A stretch of 48,944 nucleotides of DNA from Myxococcales bacterium (lineage in GTDB: Bacteria; Myxococcota_A; UBA9042; GCA-2863065). The stretch spans positions 1 to 48,944 of the forward strand of contig JADMJS010000170.1 of the NCBI GenBank assembly GCA_018780435.1, in the 5' to 3' direction. The notes below the pieces were generated by a model. It made no database searches. It was not told the DNA's origin and was given only the letters and a program-made list of their open reading frames with translations. Positions 8,939 to 19,153 of this stretch are shown here, piece after piece; the stretch's first letter is position 1; each line of letters opens with the position of its first letter. The position numbers and the translations under genes are program-made.

Positions 8939-9166
8939 CGGGACCTCGCCCTGGCGGTCGTTTTCGTGGTCGAACTCGACGGCCGGCCTTACAAGCGCCG
9001 TGCCACCCCCGGCCCCTCCGGTGAATTTCGGGGCGCCGGGGGCGTCGAAGCCTCACGGACCGCGCTCGACGCACACCGCTACGGAGTCAATTACCTTTTG
9101 TTTCGGACCCTTGAGACCCAACGTGGTCAGGTCTTTCCCGGCTCACCACCCGCGCCCGCTGACGTC

Positions 9167-9181
9167 ACCCGCGACGCGGGT
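9167..9181. repeat. Near-perfect 15-nt palindrome
   Basis: ACCCGCG-A-CGCGGGT, seven paired bases around one central base, located between the glycosidase stop codon (9227) and the small secreted protein gene (8938). On the minus strand it would follow the glycosidase stop and could form a hairpin with a 3-nt loop. There is no U-tract, so a terminator role is weak; an operator is equally possible. Confidence 0.35.
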
Positions 9182-9226
9182 CGCCGGTCGCCTGTGACCG
9201 TCGGCCACGCCACCTGTGAACTCACG

Positions 9227-11035
9227 TCACGGTGACAGCGCGTAGAGCACGGCCGCCCCGGCCGGTATCACCGCGACCGTCAGCGCTTCCGATTCGAGCC
9301 CTGCCGCTGGGGAACCGAGGAGCGGCGTAGGGGCCGGGGCATTCGCCCCATCCTGGGCGCCCACGGCGACGACGACGTCCTGGGCCTCCGCGGTCCCGAA
9401 GTTCGCGACGATGACCGTCGTTTCGTCGCCGCGGCGACGCTCGAAGGCCAGCACCGACGCTCCCGTGCTCGACACGTCGAGGCGACGGAAGGCCCCTTCC
9501 CGCAAGGACGGCCGTTCGCGGCGAAGGGTCAGCAGCTCGCGATAATGAGCGAGGAGCGAGGCCTCATCGGCCAACTGTGCCGCTACGTCACGCACCGACG
9601 GATCCGCGGTGTCCGCCATCCACGCGCTCGATGCCGTCGTGAAGCCGTGAGTCGGGCCGTCGTCCCACCGCATCGGGAGGCGCTTGCCGAGGTCGCCGGA
9701 CGCCGAGCCGTTCGGGAGCCCGAGCTCTTCGCCGTAGTAGAGCGTCGGGCTGCCGGGGAGCATCAGGAGGAGCGTCGCAGCGAGCCTGAGCCTTGCGTCG
9801 CGGGCGGCCGGAGTAAGGCCGCTGAGCACGGTGGGGAGCCGATCGAGGTCGTGGTTCTGGACGAAGCTGGCAAATCCGCCGGGTGATGGCACGGAGACCT
9901 CGTCGCAGAGGCTCGTGGTGAACGCGCCCGCCGAGCCGAGTCGGAGCCCGTCACGCAAGGCGATCGCCCGGTCGAAGGCGAAGACCTGCTGGAGCTCGTC
10001 ACCGGCCCCGAAGTAGGTCCGGGTGACAGGGAGCGCGGTCCAGGCCTCCCCGAGGAGGAGTACGTCCTCGCCGAGCTCGCTCCGGAGGCGACGCCAGAAG
10101 GCGTGGGTCTCCGGCTGGTCGGCCTGCGCGTCACCGGGCCCGTTCTCGACGAGGTACCGAGCCGCGTCGAGACGGAACCCTCGGACGCCGCGCGCGGCCC
10201 AAGCCCGGGCGTAGCCGATCATGTCATCGGCGACGGCCGCGCTGCCGTAGTTGAGGTCGGGCATGCCCTCCCAGAAGAGTCCGTAGTAGTAGCGGTCGCC
10301 GAGCGCGTGCCACACGTTGGCGGCGGGCTCCCACGGCTGCCCCCAGCCGGTGGGGTGCTCCGTGCGCCAGACGTAGCGCTCTTCGAAGGGGTCCCCCCGT
10401 TTGCCTTTTACGAACCACGGGTGCTTGGTTGATGTGTGGTTGAGCACGAGGTCGAGCACGATCTCGATGCCGCGTTTACCTGCCTCGTCGACCAAGACGT
10501 CGAAGTCGGCCTCGGTGCCGTACTCGGGGTTCACGGTCCCATAATCGGTGACGTCGTAGCCGTGGTAGCTCGGGCTCGGGCTGATGGGCATGAGCCAGAG
10601 GCGGTCGACGCCGAGATCGGAGCCCGAAGCTGGATCGCCGTCGTTCAGGTAGTCGAGCCGGCTCGTGAGGCCCTGCAGGTCGCCGATTCCATCGCCGTTC
10701 GAGTCCTGAAAGCTCCGGACGAAGACTTCATAGGTGACGCCGCGAGCGAAGCCGGCCGTGGTGCCCGAAGGCTCGACCGCGGTGCAGGCCGGCCCGCTCG
10801 GGACGTCGGTGGCGTCAGGAATGTCAGGGGTGTCAGGGGTGTCCGGGAGAGCCTCGACGTCCGCGGGCGGAGTGACCTCGGCCACATCGAAAGGTGTCGT
10901 TACGTCCGAGAGAACGCTAGCGACGTCCGGGCCGGCCGCCTCTGGGAAGCGGGTGCGAGTCGCAGAACATCCATTGAGGCTCGCCGCCCAGAAGACGCCG
11001 AGGAGGCCGATGACGGGTGAGGTGACGTGACGCAT
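9227..11035 (-). CDS. GH13 alpha-amylase-family lipoprotein
   Basis: 602 aa glycoside hydrolase family 13 enzyme, probably attached to a membrane by lipid: starting at ATG 11035 the protein has a lipobox SLNGC (Cys23), which the longer frame from 11110 would bury. A Pro/Asp/Val-rich linker (about 24-90) precedes the catalytic barrel. All four GH13 regions are visible: I LDLVLNHT, II GFRLDAARYL (nucleophile Asp near 290), III GEAW (acid/base Glu near 330), IV FVQNHD (Asp near 395), followed by the TLYYGEELGLPNG segment. A beta-domain occupies the C-terminal 100 residues. The family hydrolyses or rearranges alpha-glucans; region II/III sequences resemble alpha-amylases and oligo-1,6-glucosidases, and the exact linkage cannot be assigned. 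It is not obviously in an operon. Confidence 0.93.
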   Translation of the reverse strand: MRHVTSPVIGLLGVFWAASLNGCSATRTRFPEAAGPDVASVLSDVTTPFDVAEVTPPADVEALPDTPDTPDIPDATDVPSGPACTAVEPSGTTAGFARGVTYEVFVRSFQDSNGDGIGDLQGLTSRLDYLNDGDPASGSDLGVDRLWLMPISPSPSYHGYDVTDYGTVNPEYGTEADFDVLVDEAGKRGIEIVLDLVLNHTSTKHPWFVKGKRGDPFEERYVWRTEHPTGWGQPWEPAANVWHALGDRYYYGLFWEGMPDLNYGSAAVADDMIGYARAWAARGVRGFRLDAARYLVENGPGDAQADQPETHAFWRRLRSELGEDVLLLGEAWTALPVTRTYFGAGDELQQVFAFDRAIALRDGLRLGSAGAFTTSLCDEVSVPSPGGFASFVQNHDLDRLPTVLSGLTPAARDARLRLAATLLLMLPGSPTLYYGEELGLPNGSASGDLGKRLPMRWDDGPTHGFTTASSAWMADTADPSVRDVAAQLADEASLLAHYRELLTLRRERPSLREGAFRRLDVSSTGASVLAFERRRGDETTVIVANFGTAEAQDVVVAVGAQDGANAPAPTPLLGSPAAGLESEALTVAVIPAGAAVLYALSP

Positions 11036-11149
11036 GGACCGGCCCCCGAGGTAGAGAAGGCGCAGCATAACGCGGTCACGCTGTCGCGCGAATCGGGGCG
11101 TGCTCGGCACGCGACGGACGGGTTGACGAGGGAGCGAGGGGCGGGAGAT

Positions 11150-11177
11150 CGCCGGTCACGGAGTCCCGTGACCGGCG
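11150..11177 (-). terminator. Perfect 12-bp hairpin after rpsA
   Basis: Inverted repeat with a 12-bp perfect stem and a 4-nt loop (arms 11150-11161 and 11166-11177), beginning 9 nt after the rpsA stop. The following transcript (below 11150) is C-rich rather than U-rich, so it is either a Rho-assisted terminator or an mRNA 3' stability element. Confidence 0.55.
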
Positions 11178-11185
11178 CTGGCAGA

Positions 11186-13033
<1,848 letters not shown>

Positions 13034-13065
13034 TGACGAGCGCGAGAACCGCGTGTGATCACGCA

Positions 13066-13082
13066 GCGCCCACCACGGGCGC
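13066..13082 (-). promoter_or_regulatory. Hairpin in the rpsA leader
   Basis: GCGCCC and GGGCGC arms (13066-13071, 13077-13082) around a 5-nt loop form a perfect 6-bp stem in the predicted rpsA 5' untranslated region. S1 represses its own translation through leader structure in gammaproteobacteria; a comparable role here is inference only. Confidence 0.35.
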
Positions 13083-13099
13083 CCGCAATCAGGCGCGGG

Positions 13100-13128
13100 A
13101 CCTTACGCGCAGACGCGGGGGGTGTCAA
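13100..13128 (-). promoter_or_regulatory. Sigma-70 promoter of rpsA
   Basis: Consensus TTGACA (13123-13128) and TAAGGT (13100-13105) separated by 17 bp on the minus strand. Predicted transcription start near 13093, giving a leader of about 60 nt to the ATG at 13033 or about 130 nt to the GTG at 12964. Confidence 0.65.
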
Positions 13129-13325
13129 AGCAGAAACGACGTCGCAATCGGCAATCCAGGCGAATTTGACGGCGATGCCCCGACCTCTCGGCGGGCGCGC
13201 GACCGGGAGGCGTCGCGTGGCGCTTGCATGACGGCCCGGATGGGACGAAAACCGGCGCTCACCTGCGGGGCGAGCCGGACACGGCGAAGCCGGCGGGGCG
13301 AACCCTGGAGACACTGGAGAGCACC

Positions 13326-14456
13326 TTGAAGAGTTACGAGATCGCGGTCCTGCCCGGCGACGGCGTCGGTCCCGAGGTCACTGGCGAAGCGCTCCGCGTG
13401 CTCGCCCGCGTCGAGTCGTTCGGACTGGTTCGGCTGAACACGACCGTCATCCCGTGTGCCGGTTCCTACTATGTCGCCCACGGTCAGGAGTGGCCGGACG
13501 GCTCCTTCGAGCGCTGCAAAGCGGCCGACGCGATCCTGCTCGGGGCCATCGGCCACGTCCTGCCGAACGGCCAGCCGGTGAGACGGGCCGATGGGGAGCT
13601 CGCTGGCTACGAACAGGTCATCGGGTTGCGGACCAAGCTCGACCTCTACGCCAACATGCGCCCGGTCAAGCTCTTCCCCGGGGTCACCCACAACATCTCG
13701 GGCCGCTTTCGGGCGGTGTGGACCCCCGAGACCGTCGACAGCGTGTTCTTCCGCGAGAACACGGAAGGCGCCTACGCCCCCGGCGAGTTTCGGCTCGAAC
13801 GCGGTGGCGAGGTCGAGCTGGTCGTATCGCCGACCATCGTCACGCGGCGCGGCGCCGAACGGATCGTGCGCCGGGCGTTCGAGCTCGCGATGCGCCGAAA
13901 CGGGGCCCCTTCCGATGGCAAACGCCGAGTGACCTGCGTGGACAAGAGCAACGTCATCCGGGCTCATCGCTTCTTCCGCGACGTCTTCCGGGAGGTCTCG
14001 CGCGACTTCCCGGAGATCGAGTGCGACTACGGGTACGTCGACGCGTTCACGGTCGCGCTCGTGAGCCGCCCGGAGCGCTTCGATGTGGTGGTCGCCCCGA
14101 ATCTCCCGGGCGACATCGTGACCGACCTCGCGGCCTTCCTGCAGGGCGGCATGGGGATGGCCGCGAGCGGCAACATCGGGGACCATCACGCGATGTTCGA
14201 GCCCATCCACGGGTCGGCCCCGGACATCGCCGGGAAGAACGCCGCCAACCCCGCCGCCGCCATCATGTCGGCGGCGATGTTGCTTCGATGGCTCGGGGAT
14301 CGGCACGGCGACGAGAGCGCCAAAGTGGCCGCGGACCGTATCGATCACGCGGTACAAGCGGCCATCGGCTCAGGGGCCGCGCTCACGCGTGACCTCGGGG
14401 GTCAGGCCACGACGACCGAAGCCGCCGACGCGATCCTCGCTCTCGTCACCGCGTGA
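13326..14456 (+). CDS. Isocitrate/isopropylmalate-family dehydrogenase
   Basis: 376 aa member of the beta-decarboxylating dehydrogenase family (isocitrate, 3-isopropylmalate, homoisocitrate, D-malate/tartrate enzymes), which oxidise a 2-hydroxy acid with NAD(P) and release CO2. Start chosen at TTG 13326, with GGAG 6 nt upstream; the upstream 34 codons to 13224 lack family similarity. Motifs: LPGDGVGPEV at the N-terminus, FFRENTEGAY near 140-150 (substrate loop), DKSNVIRAHRFF (catalytic Lys), DAFTVALV, and the nucleotide-binding FEPIHGSAPDIAGKNAANP near 290-309. The ENTEGAY loop and DKSNV are closer to isocitrate, homoisocitrate and D-malate/tartrate enzymes than to LeuB, so the substrate is left open. 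It is transcribed divergently from rpsA with no pathway partner beside it. An equally long minus-strand frame over it is a shadow. Confidence 0.88.
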   Translation: MKSYEIAVLPGDGVGPEVTGEALRVLARVESFGLVRLNTTVIPCAGSYYVAHGQEWPDGSFERCKAADAILLGAIGHVLPNGQPVRRADGELAGYEQVIGLRTKLDLYANMRPVKLFPGVTHNISGRFRAVWTPETVDSVFFRENTEGAYAPGEFRLERGGEVELVVSPTIVTRRGAERIVRRAFELAMRRNGAPSDGKRRVTCVDKSNVIRAHRFFRDVFREVSRDFPEIECDYGYVDAFTVALVSRPERFDVVVAPNLPGDIVTDLAAFLQGGMGMAASGNIGDHHAMFEPIHGSAPDIAGKNAANPAAAIMSAAMLLRWLGDRHGDESAKVAADRIDHAVQAAIGSGAALTRDLGGQATTTEAADAILALVTA

Positions 14457-14480
14457 GCGGGCGCCGCGTCCTCGTCGCGA

Positions 14481-15998
14481 TCACATGACCGCGAGGGGGA
14501 CGAGCATCACCTTCTCGCCCCGCGTCTCCGTTCGGAAACGAACGTGGCGGCACGCGAGGCTCTGCTTCAAGCGGCGCTCCGTGCGCACGAGCTGCTCCAC
14601 GAAGCGGACGTAGGGCATCACCTCGGCCTTCGCCACGCGACGCCACTCCTCGTAGAGGCGCTTCAGGTACTGCTCGGTTGGCTCACTCAGGATGTCCGCA
14701 CTGACCGCTTCGGGCTCGCGCACGATCTCGAAGTCGGCGATGCCCCCCGCCGTGAGCGCCATCGCCGCGACGGGAGCGCCTGCGGTCGAGGACGCTGCGC
14801 CGCGCCCTGACGAGCCTGCTGACGCTCCGGTACCGGGCGACGCGGGCGGGGTCCGGGCGCTGCCGAGCGCCGCGTCGTCCGCCAGTGGGCGCCCCGTCAT
14901 GACGGCCAGCATCAAGTTCAGGTTCTGCGCCATCTGGTTCGGGAGATCCTCGCTGTAGTCCACCGGGAACTGGAAGTCGAAGTTCCCGGAGATGACCTCG
15001 TGGATCCCAGCGTCGATCTGCTCGTAGGACCGGGTGTGATTACGAATGAGCGCCCAGAAGAGGAAGACGCCGAGGACGAAGAGGCCGCCGCCGACCAGGG
15101 GCACGAGGCGCTGGAGGACCGCGAAGTGGCCTTCCCAGCGCTCGCGCGGAGTCGCGAGGACGATTCGCACCTTCCCGTACCCAGGGCCATAGGCGATGGC
15201 GCTCGCAGCGTCATTGGCGCGGAAGGGGACGCTGACGGCGAGCCAGTCGGGGCTGCTGATGAGGTGGCGCACGGCGTCGTCGCCGCCGAGCCCATTGGCC
15301 CCGCTCGCTACGACGATACGGTGGTCGGCGCCAGCCAGAGTGGAGGCCACGACGCGCTGATCATGGACGTAGGTCACGTCGCGATCGAAGAGCACTCGGT
15401 CTGACGCGGCGAGATCGGCGTCGATCCGGCGTCCGACGAGGAGGGTGCCCGCCTCGGCGCCGGGAGACGCCTCGTTGCCTGCGACCGAGATGACGGCCGC
15501 GAGCCAGGTCGCCTTGTCCGCATCGGCGGCCCCGTGGGCGCCGGTGTAGACATCGAGCGTAACGCCCTCCTCCGGGGACCGCACTCGCCGGGAGTCGGCC
15601 GTCGCTGAGTCCGGCGCCCCTGCGGAGGCGGCGAGCGCCTTGCCACTCGCCCCATAGAGGACGACGAAGTCGGGCTGATGACGCGCGAACTCCGGATCGA
15701 CGTCGGCCTCGGCGCGCTTCAAAGCGTCCGTCAGGACCGCCGACGCCCCTTTCGTGTCGCCGGCACGCACCTTCGCGAGCGCGTTCGAGACGGCAGACGC
15801 AGCGAGGGTCCGTGCGACCTCGACGAGCCGCTGCTCCCGGAGCCGCTGATTGGCGGAGACCATCGGGGGCATGGCCTCAAGTGACGCCTCGGCGAGCCGC
15901 CCGGCTTCGTCGCGACCTTGGCCGACGTGGTGGCTGACGGCGACGACACCGAGCACGATGAGCAGAAAATACAGAAGGCTCACTTTGACGTTGAACAT
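14481..15998 (-). CDS. Membrane sensor-like protein with MXAN_5187-type C-terminus
   Basis: 505 aa from the ATG at 15998, which has AGGGG 6 nt upstream; the earlier frame start at 16094 adds an improbable Arg-rich leader. Architecture: N-terminal membrane span (FNVKVSLLYFLLIVLGVVAV), a periplasmic region of about 270 aa that looks like a dCache/PAS-type sensor (two strand-rich halves), a second span (LVPLVGGGLFVLGVFLFWALI), a HAMP-like helical stretch, a low-complexity Ala/Gly/Ser/Pro linker, and a C-terminal helical domain of about 75 aa (EQYLKRLYEEWRRVAKAE ... RHVRFRTETRGEKVMLVPL). That last part resembles the MXAN_5187 C-terminal domain of myxobacterial proteins. The topology is that of a chemoreceptor-like sensor, but no methyl-accepting or kinase domain is present; output is unknown. 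Confidence 0.75.
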   Translation of the reverse strand: MFNVKVSLLYFLLIVLGVVAVSHHVGQGRDEAGRLAEASLEAMPPMVSANQRLREQRLVEVARTLAASAVSNALAKVRAGDTKGASAVLTDALKRAEADVDPEFARHQPDFVVLYGASGKALAASAGAPDSATADSRRVRSPEEGVTLDVYTGAHGAADADKATWLAAVISVAGNEASPGAEAGTLLVGRRIDADLAASDRVLFDRDVTYVHDQRVVASTLAGADHRIVVASGANGLGGDDAVRHLISSPDWLAVSVPFRANDAASAIAYGPGYGKVRIVLATPRERWEGHFAVLQRLVPLVGGGLFVLGVFLFWALIRNHTRSYEQIDAGIHEVISGNFDFQFPVDYSEDLPNQMAQNLNLMLAVMTGRPLADDAALGSARTPPASPGTGASAGSSGRGAASSTAGAPVAAMALTAGGIADFEIVREPEAVSADILSEPTEQYLKRLYEEWRRVAKAEVMPYVRFVEQLVRTERRLKQSLACRHVRFRTETRGEKVMLVPLAVM

Positions 15999-16173
15999 GA
16001 CCATCCCCTGTCGTCGAGCGCGTCGGAGCTCCCTCCCACCCGGCACCCCCACTCGAGTGCGTCCGGTGTGCCCGCCAAGTCGGCCGGGAGACACGATACT
16101 TCGGAGAGGACTTTCGAAGCGCCGCGCCGCGCCTTAAGGACTTTGGTTCGAGGCCGGGCTCATCACCGGTGCA

Positions 16174-16196
16174 CCCCAAGGTGCGTGCGCTTGGGG
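16174..16196. repeat. 7-bp perfect inverted repeat
   Basis: CCCCAAG (16174-16180) and CTTGGGG (16190-16196) around a 9-nt loop, between two divergent genes and about 50 bp upstream of the -35 element at 16247. Position fits an operator at least as well as an RNA hairpin. Confidence 0.35.
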
Positions 16197-16246
16197 CTTC
16201 CGGCGCCCCGAATCAGCGCCGAAATCGATGACACCGAAGGTCACCG

Positions 16247-16275
16247 TTGACGGGATCGCGTCTGCCCCCTATGTT
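16247..16275 (+). promoter_or_regulatory. Sigma-70-like promoter towards the sigma region 4-like gene
   Basis: TTGACG (16247-16252) and TATGTT (16270-16275) with a 17-bp spacer. Transcription from about 16282 would give a leader of about 320 nt before the ATG at 16605, containing the imperfect hairpin at 16469-16508. Confidence 0.5.
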
Positions 16276-16468
16276 CCGCCCGCTCCGGCGTCCGTCGGAG
16301 CCGGTATCTGGTTGGGGTACCGGTGTTCTCGTCGACCTTGCGTCGGCGCGATCACGGAAGACCCACCACCCGACTGGTCGCGCGAGACCTTCCCGCGACC
16401 TTTCTGATCGGTTTTCTTGACCGACGACGAAATCGAGCGTGAGCTAGGGCGTTAGGTCCATGTTCAAG

Positions 16469-16508
16469 CCTCCTTCCGGAACGCACGAATTTTCGTGCCG
16501 GAGGTGGC
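16469..16508 (+). promoter_or_regulatory. Imperfect leader hairpin
   Basis: Inner stem CACGAA/TTCGTG with a 2-nt T loop, continued by CCGG and flanking CCT/AGG pairs after a 4-nt bulge. It lies about 100 nt before the start codon of the + strand regulator gene. It could attenuate transcription or mark processing; no U-tract follows. Confidence 0.3.
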
Positions 16509-16604
16509 GGCAGACGAAGGCTGTATCTGCTATGACGGATGCGGTCCGGAGTCACCAGCTCGGGCCCCTTCGATGGGGTCGGGGGATCGGGGAGGTTCGG
16601 GGAG

Positions 16605-17174
16605 ATGAAAGCGGTGGCACGACAGCGCTCTTCCGAGGGAGGTCCGACGGAGTCACGCGACGGCGCGGCGGCGCGCGAGCTTCCGCACGACGCCCGGTCC
16701 GGTGAAGCTGCCGTGCCGGTCGCCGATGTCGAAGACGATGGGGACCGCCGAAAGGGCCGCCGCCGGTCGAAGACGATCGCGCTCAAGCGTCTGACTCGGC
16801 AGGAGATTCAGGACGGGATCGAGCTCGCCGACATGATCGGCTACGATCGTCCGAAGTCTCGCGTCGAGTGCATCAGCGGACCGCGGCCGTGTCCTTTCGT
16901 CGCCTGCAAACATCACCTCTATCTGGACGTGAATCCCGACACGGGCAGCATCAAGCTGAATTTTCCGGACGTCCCGGTCTGGGAGATGCGGGAGACGTGC
17001 GCGCTCGACATCGCTGACCGCGGTGGCGTGACCCTCGAAGAGGTCGGTGAGATCCTGAACCTCACGCGCGAGCGCATTCGCCAGGTTGAGGTCATGGGGC
17101 TCGAGAAGCTCCGTGAGACCACGCTCGCCGAGGACCTCGGCGGCGACCTAGTCTTCGACGACCGCGGCGAGTAA
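16605..17174 (+). CDS. Sigma-factor region 4-like DNA-binding protein
   Basis: 189 aa from ATG 16605 (GGAGG 9 nt upstream and GGGGAG adjacent). The N-terminal 55 residues are disordered and charged, followed by a basic patch GRRRSKT. Residues about 80-125 contain a compact Cys/His group ([19 protein letters not shown]) that could bind a metal. Residues about 135-170 form a sigma-70 region 4-type helix-turn-helix ([22 protein letters not shown]), the part that reads -35 elements in sigma factors. There are no regions 2 or 3, so it cannot be a complete sigma factor. I recall similar short proteins with the CPF/[10 protein letters not shown] motif in deltaproteobacteria. A transcriptional regulator role is inferred. 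It lies alone between a long leader and a terminator-like hairpin. Confidence 0.8.
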   Translation: MKAVARQRSSEGGPTESRDGAAARELPHDARSGEAAVPVADVEDDGDRRKGRRRSKTIALKRLTRQEIQDGIELADMIGYDRPKSRVECISGPRPCPFVACKHHLYLDVNPDTGSIKLNFPDVPVWEMRETCALDIADRGGVTLEEVGEILNLTRERIRQVEVMGLEKLRETTLAEDLGGDLVFDDRGE

Positions 17175-17177
17175 TCC

Positions 17178-17196
17178 AGGGGGCGCCGTCCGCCCT
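17178..17196 (+). terminator. Terminator-like hairpin after the sigma-like gene
   Basis: GGGCG/CGCCC stem (arms within 17178-17185 and 17191-17196) starting 4 nt after the stop at 17174, followed by a pyrimidine tract CTTCTCTCAAT. Short but in the right place for intrinsic termination on the plus strand. Confidence 0.4.
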
Positions 17197-17404
17197 CTTC
17201 TCTCAATATGAAATCAGTGCTGGGCCCGCGTCGCGGGACCTTTCTCGTCGAGCCGGGGCGTCACGTCGTCTCGACGGGCCCTCCCCCTTGGCGCGTTGGC
17301 GTCTTGGCGCGAGGCTCTGCCGGAGAGCGGTCACACGCCACCGTCGACCGCCACGCAATGGCGTGCGGCGGACGCGACCGGCGCGTTGGACGCGACTAGA
17401 TGTA

Positions 17405-17456
17405 GAGGGGAGAAGGAAGAGAGGGAGCGGAGAGCGGGGCCAGCAGGAGCGGCCCC
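17405..17456 (-). terminator. Hairpin plus polypyrimidine tract after the clan CD-like gene
   Basis: On the minus strand, 10 nt past the stop at 17467, GGGGCC/GGCCCC (17451-17456 with 17436-17441) forms a perfect 6-bp stem with a 9-nt loop. About 30 nt that are nearly all C and U follow (17405-17435). A C-rich, G-poor run of this kind is what Rho binds, so Rho-dependent termination is plausible. The 292 bp between the two convergent genes (17175-17466) holds no gene. Confidence 0.45.
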
Positions 17457-17466
17457 TGCCCTGTCA

Positions 17467-19098
17467 TCACATGCGGGTGCCGACGAGCTCGAACACGGCG
17501 TCGGTGTAGCCCTGGACCATCAGATGAATGGCCGCCGGCGAGCCGAGGTTGACTTCGCAGGTCTCGTCGCTGCCGTCGGCGTACGGGCGGCAGTCGTAGT
17601 CGGCGTCGGTCGGGGCCGAGCCGATGCGGGCGTAGAGGTCGCCGTCGCCGGTGCCCGTCATCACGAACTCGTAGCGGCCAGCCTCAAGAACCGGGGTCTC
17701 GAAGTGGACCGACTCGCCCTTCTTGACCGAGCCCTTCTCGTCGAGGCCGCTCCACGCGACCGGCGTCACCGGCGGCGCGTCCTCGGTGTAGCCCGGGACG
17801 AAGACGTTGTCGTGTTCGCCCGTCACGAGGACGACCTCGGAGTCATCGACGTTCTGGAAGATCTGCTCAAAGGTCTTCGGGCGCTCCCACTCGAGCAGCC
17901 CGTTCACGATAGCCATGGTGGCCGACGACATGCTGGAGAAGAACGACGGCATCGCGTTGGCGACGAGGTCGAGGTGAAGAGTGCCCTCGGGATCGTTCGG
18001 GTTCACGGCGGCGTGGGCCTGAGCGAGAGCGTCGTCGACGTAGGCGTAGGTGTCACAGCCGTTCATGAACACGATGGCATACTGACCGGTCACCCACTTG
18101 CCCTTCGCGGCGAGCTTGCGCACGTTGGCGCCGAGCCCGGCGTGGCCGTTGTAGACGATGAAGTCGGCCGACGGCGTGAGGGCCTCGTACTGGTCCCAGA
18201 AGGACTCCGGCGCTTGCTGCACGTTGTCGACCAGGAAGGCCTTGACCTGCAGGACGCGGTTACCCGGGAGGTTGGCCGTGATCGAGAAGGCGGGGCTCTG
18301 GACGCCCGGCTTGAAGGGGAGGTTCGCCGGCTCCATCGAGAAGGCCGGATCGAACTTGGTCGCGACCTGCTTGACCAGCTGCGAGAAGCGGTCGTACGCG
18401 TCGATGCCGGCGTCGCCGCTGGTGGCCCCGTCTTCGTACTTGCCGAAGATCGCGACGACCTCGAAGCGACCGTCCTCCCAGACCTGGTGGAACTCCGGGT
18501 ACTTGCCGGTCGTCTGAATGGCGCTCGGGAAGACCTTCGCCTCAGCGCGGACGACGTCGGCGTCCTCGAGCTTGCAGCCGCTCTCATTCGGCCGGTAGTA
18601 GTACCAGTAGCTACCGGTCGTCACGTCGTGGGCGTGCGGGTCGAGGCAGCGCGTGTACTTCTTGGCGAAGGCGTCCTTGGCCGCATAGGTCATGTCGCTC
18701 GGCAGGTTGAGCACGTAGGTCTTCGGAACGGCGCGGCTCTTCGGCCACGCGACCGGCATGCGGCCGTGGTAGCTGATGCGGCATCCACCCGATTCCGATT
18801 TGGCATCCACGTTCGTGAGCGAGAGGCGGTCGATGCGGCCGACCCCACCTTCCCCGTTGAAGTGCCCGATCGTGAAGAGCAGATGGTCTTCGATCTGCCC
18901 TTCCGGGTTCCAGCATCCGGACGCCAGGAATGAGGCGTCGAACTCGAAGTCGAGGAATACGGCCTCGGCGCTCGAGTCGGCCTTGCCGGTGACCGGCGTG
19001 CCCCCTTCGGGTTCGGTGGTCGAGGTGACGACGGAGGGGTCGGCGGCGCCACAGGCCGTGGCGAGAGCGGCGAGCGCGGGAGCGAAGAGGCGACGCAT
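17467..19098 (-). CDS. Lipoprotein with clan CD-like His/Cys dyad and PPC-like C-terminus
   Basis: 543 aa from ATG 19098 (AGGAG 9 nt upstream). The longer frame from 19185 would bury the lipoprotein signal (lipobox LATAC). The N-terminal half, about 40-290, has paired cysteines (ASGCW, GGCRIS, TRCLD, ESGC) and is not recognised. Residues 310-360 resemble the core of clan CD cysteine peptidases (caspase, gingipain, clostripain): a hydrophobic strand then YNGHAG with His319, and a second hydrophobic strand AIVFMNGCDTY with Cys348. The 29-residue spacing is close to that of gingipain-type enzymes. The C-terminal 90 aa (EAGRYEFVMTGTGDGDLYARIG) look like a bacterial pre-peptidase C-terminal domain, common in secreted peptidases. 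Protease activity is inferred. A near-consensus sigma-54 promoter lies directly upstream. Confidence 0.72.
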   Translation of the reverse strand: MRRLFAPALAALATACGAADPSVVTSTTEPEGGTPVTGKADSSAEAVFLDFEFDASFLASGCWNPEGQIEDHLLFTIGHFNGEGGVGRIDRLSLTNVDAKSESGGCRISYHGRMPVAWPKSRAVPKTYVLNLPSDMTYAAKDAFAKKYTRCLDPHAHDVTTGSYWYYYRPNESGCKLEDADVVRAEAKVFPSAIQTTGKYPEFHQVWEDGRFEVVAIFGKYEDGATSGDAGIDAYDRFSQLVKQVATKFDPAFSMEPANLPFKPGVQSPAFSITANLPGNRVLQVKAFLVDNVQQAPESFWDQYEALTPSADFIVYNGHAGLGANVRKLAAKGKWVTGQYAIVFMNGCDTYAYVDDALAQAHAAVNPNDPEGTLHLDLVANAMPSFFSSMSSATMAIVNGLLEWERPKTFEQIFQNVDDSEVVLVTGEHDNVFVPGYTEDAPPVTPVAWSGLDEKGSVKKGESVHFETPVLEAGRYEFVMTGTGDGDLYARIGSAPTDADYDCRPYADGSDETCEVNLGSPAAIHLMVQGYTDAVFELVGTRM

Positions 19099-19153
19099 GG
19101 GCTTCTCCTGAGCGTGGCGTCCGGGGACCCACGGTTGAGGTGCGGGGCGCCTT

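Larger units (their letters stand above)
15999..16604. other. 606-bp intergenic region between divergent genes
   Basis: Separates the MXAN_5187-type gene (-) from the sigma region 4-like gene (+). It holds a 10-bp palindrome CACTCGAGTG (16050-16059), a CCCCAAG/CTTGGGG hairpin (16174-16196), a sigma-70-like promoter (16247-16275) and an imperfect hairpin (16469-16508). The open frames crossing it show no recognisable protein. The long distance from the promoter to the + gene leaves room for a leader of about 320 nt. Confidence 0.6.

Noticed and set aside
13125..14357. 410-aa minus-strand frame opposite the dehydrogenase
   Set aside because: The plus-strand frame has full family motifs and a well-spaced Shine-Dalgarno; this is its shadow.
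16352..16786. 144-aa minus-strand frame before and over the sigma-like gene
   Set aside because: No Shine-Dalgarno, no motif, overlaps a better-supported gene and the leader hairpin.
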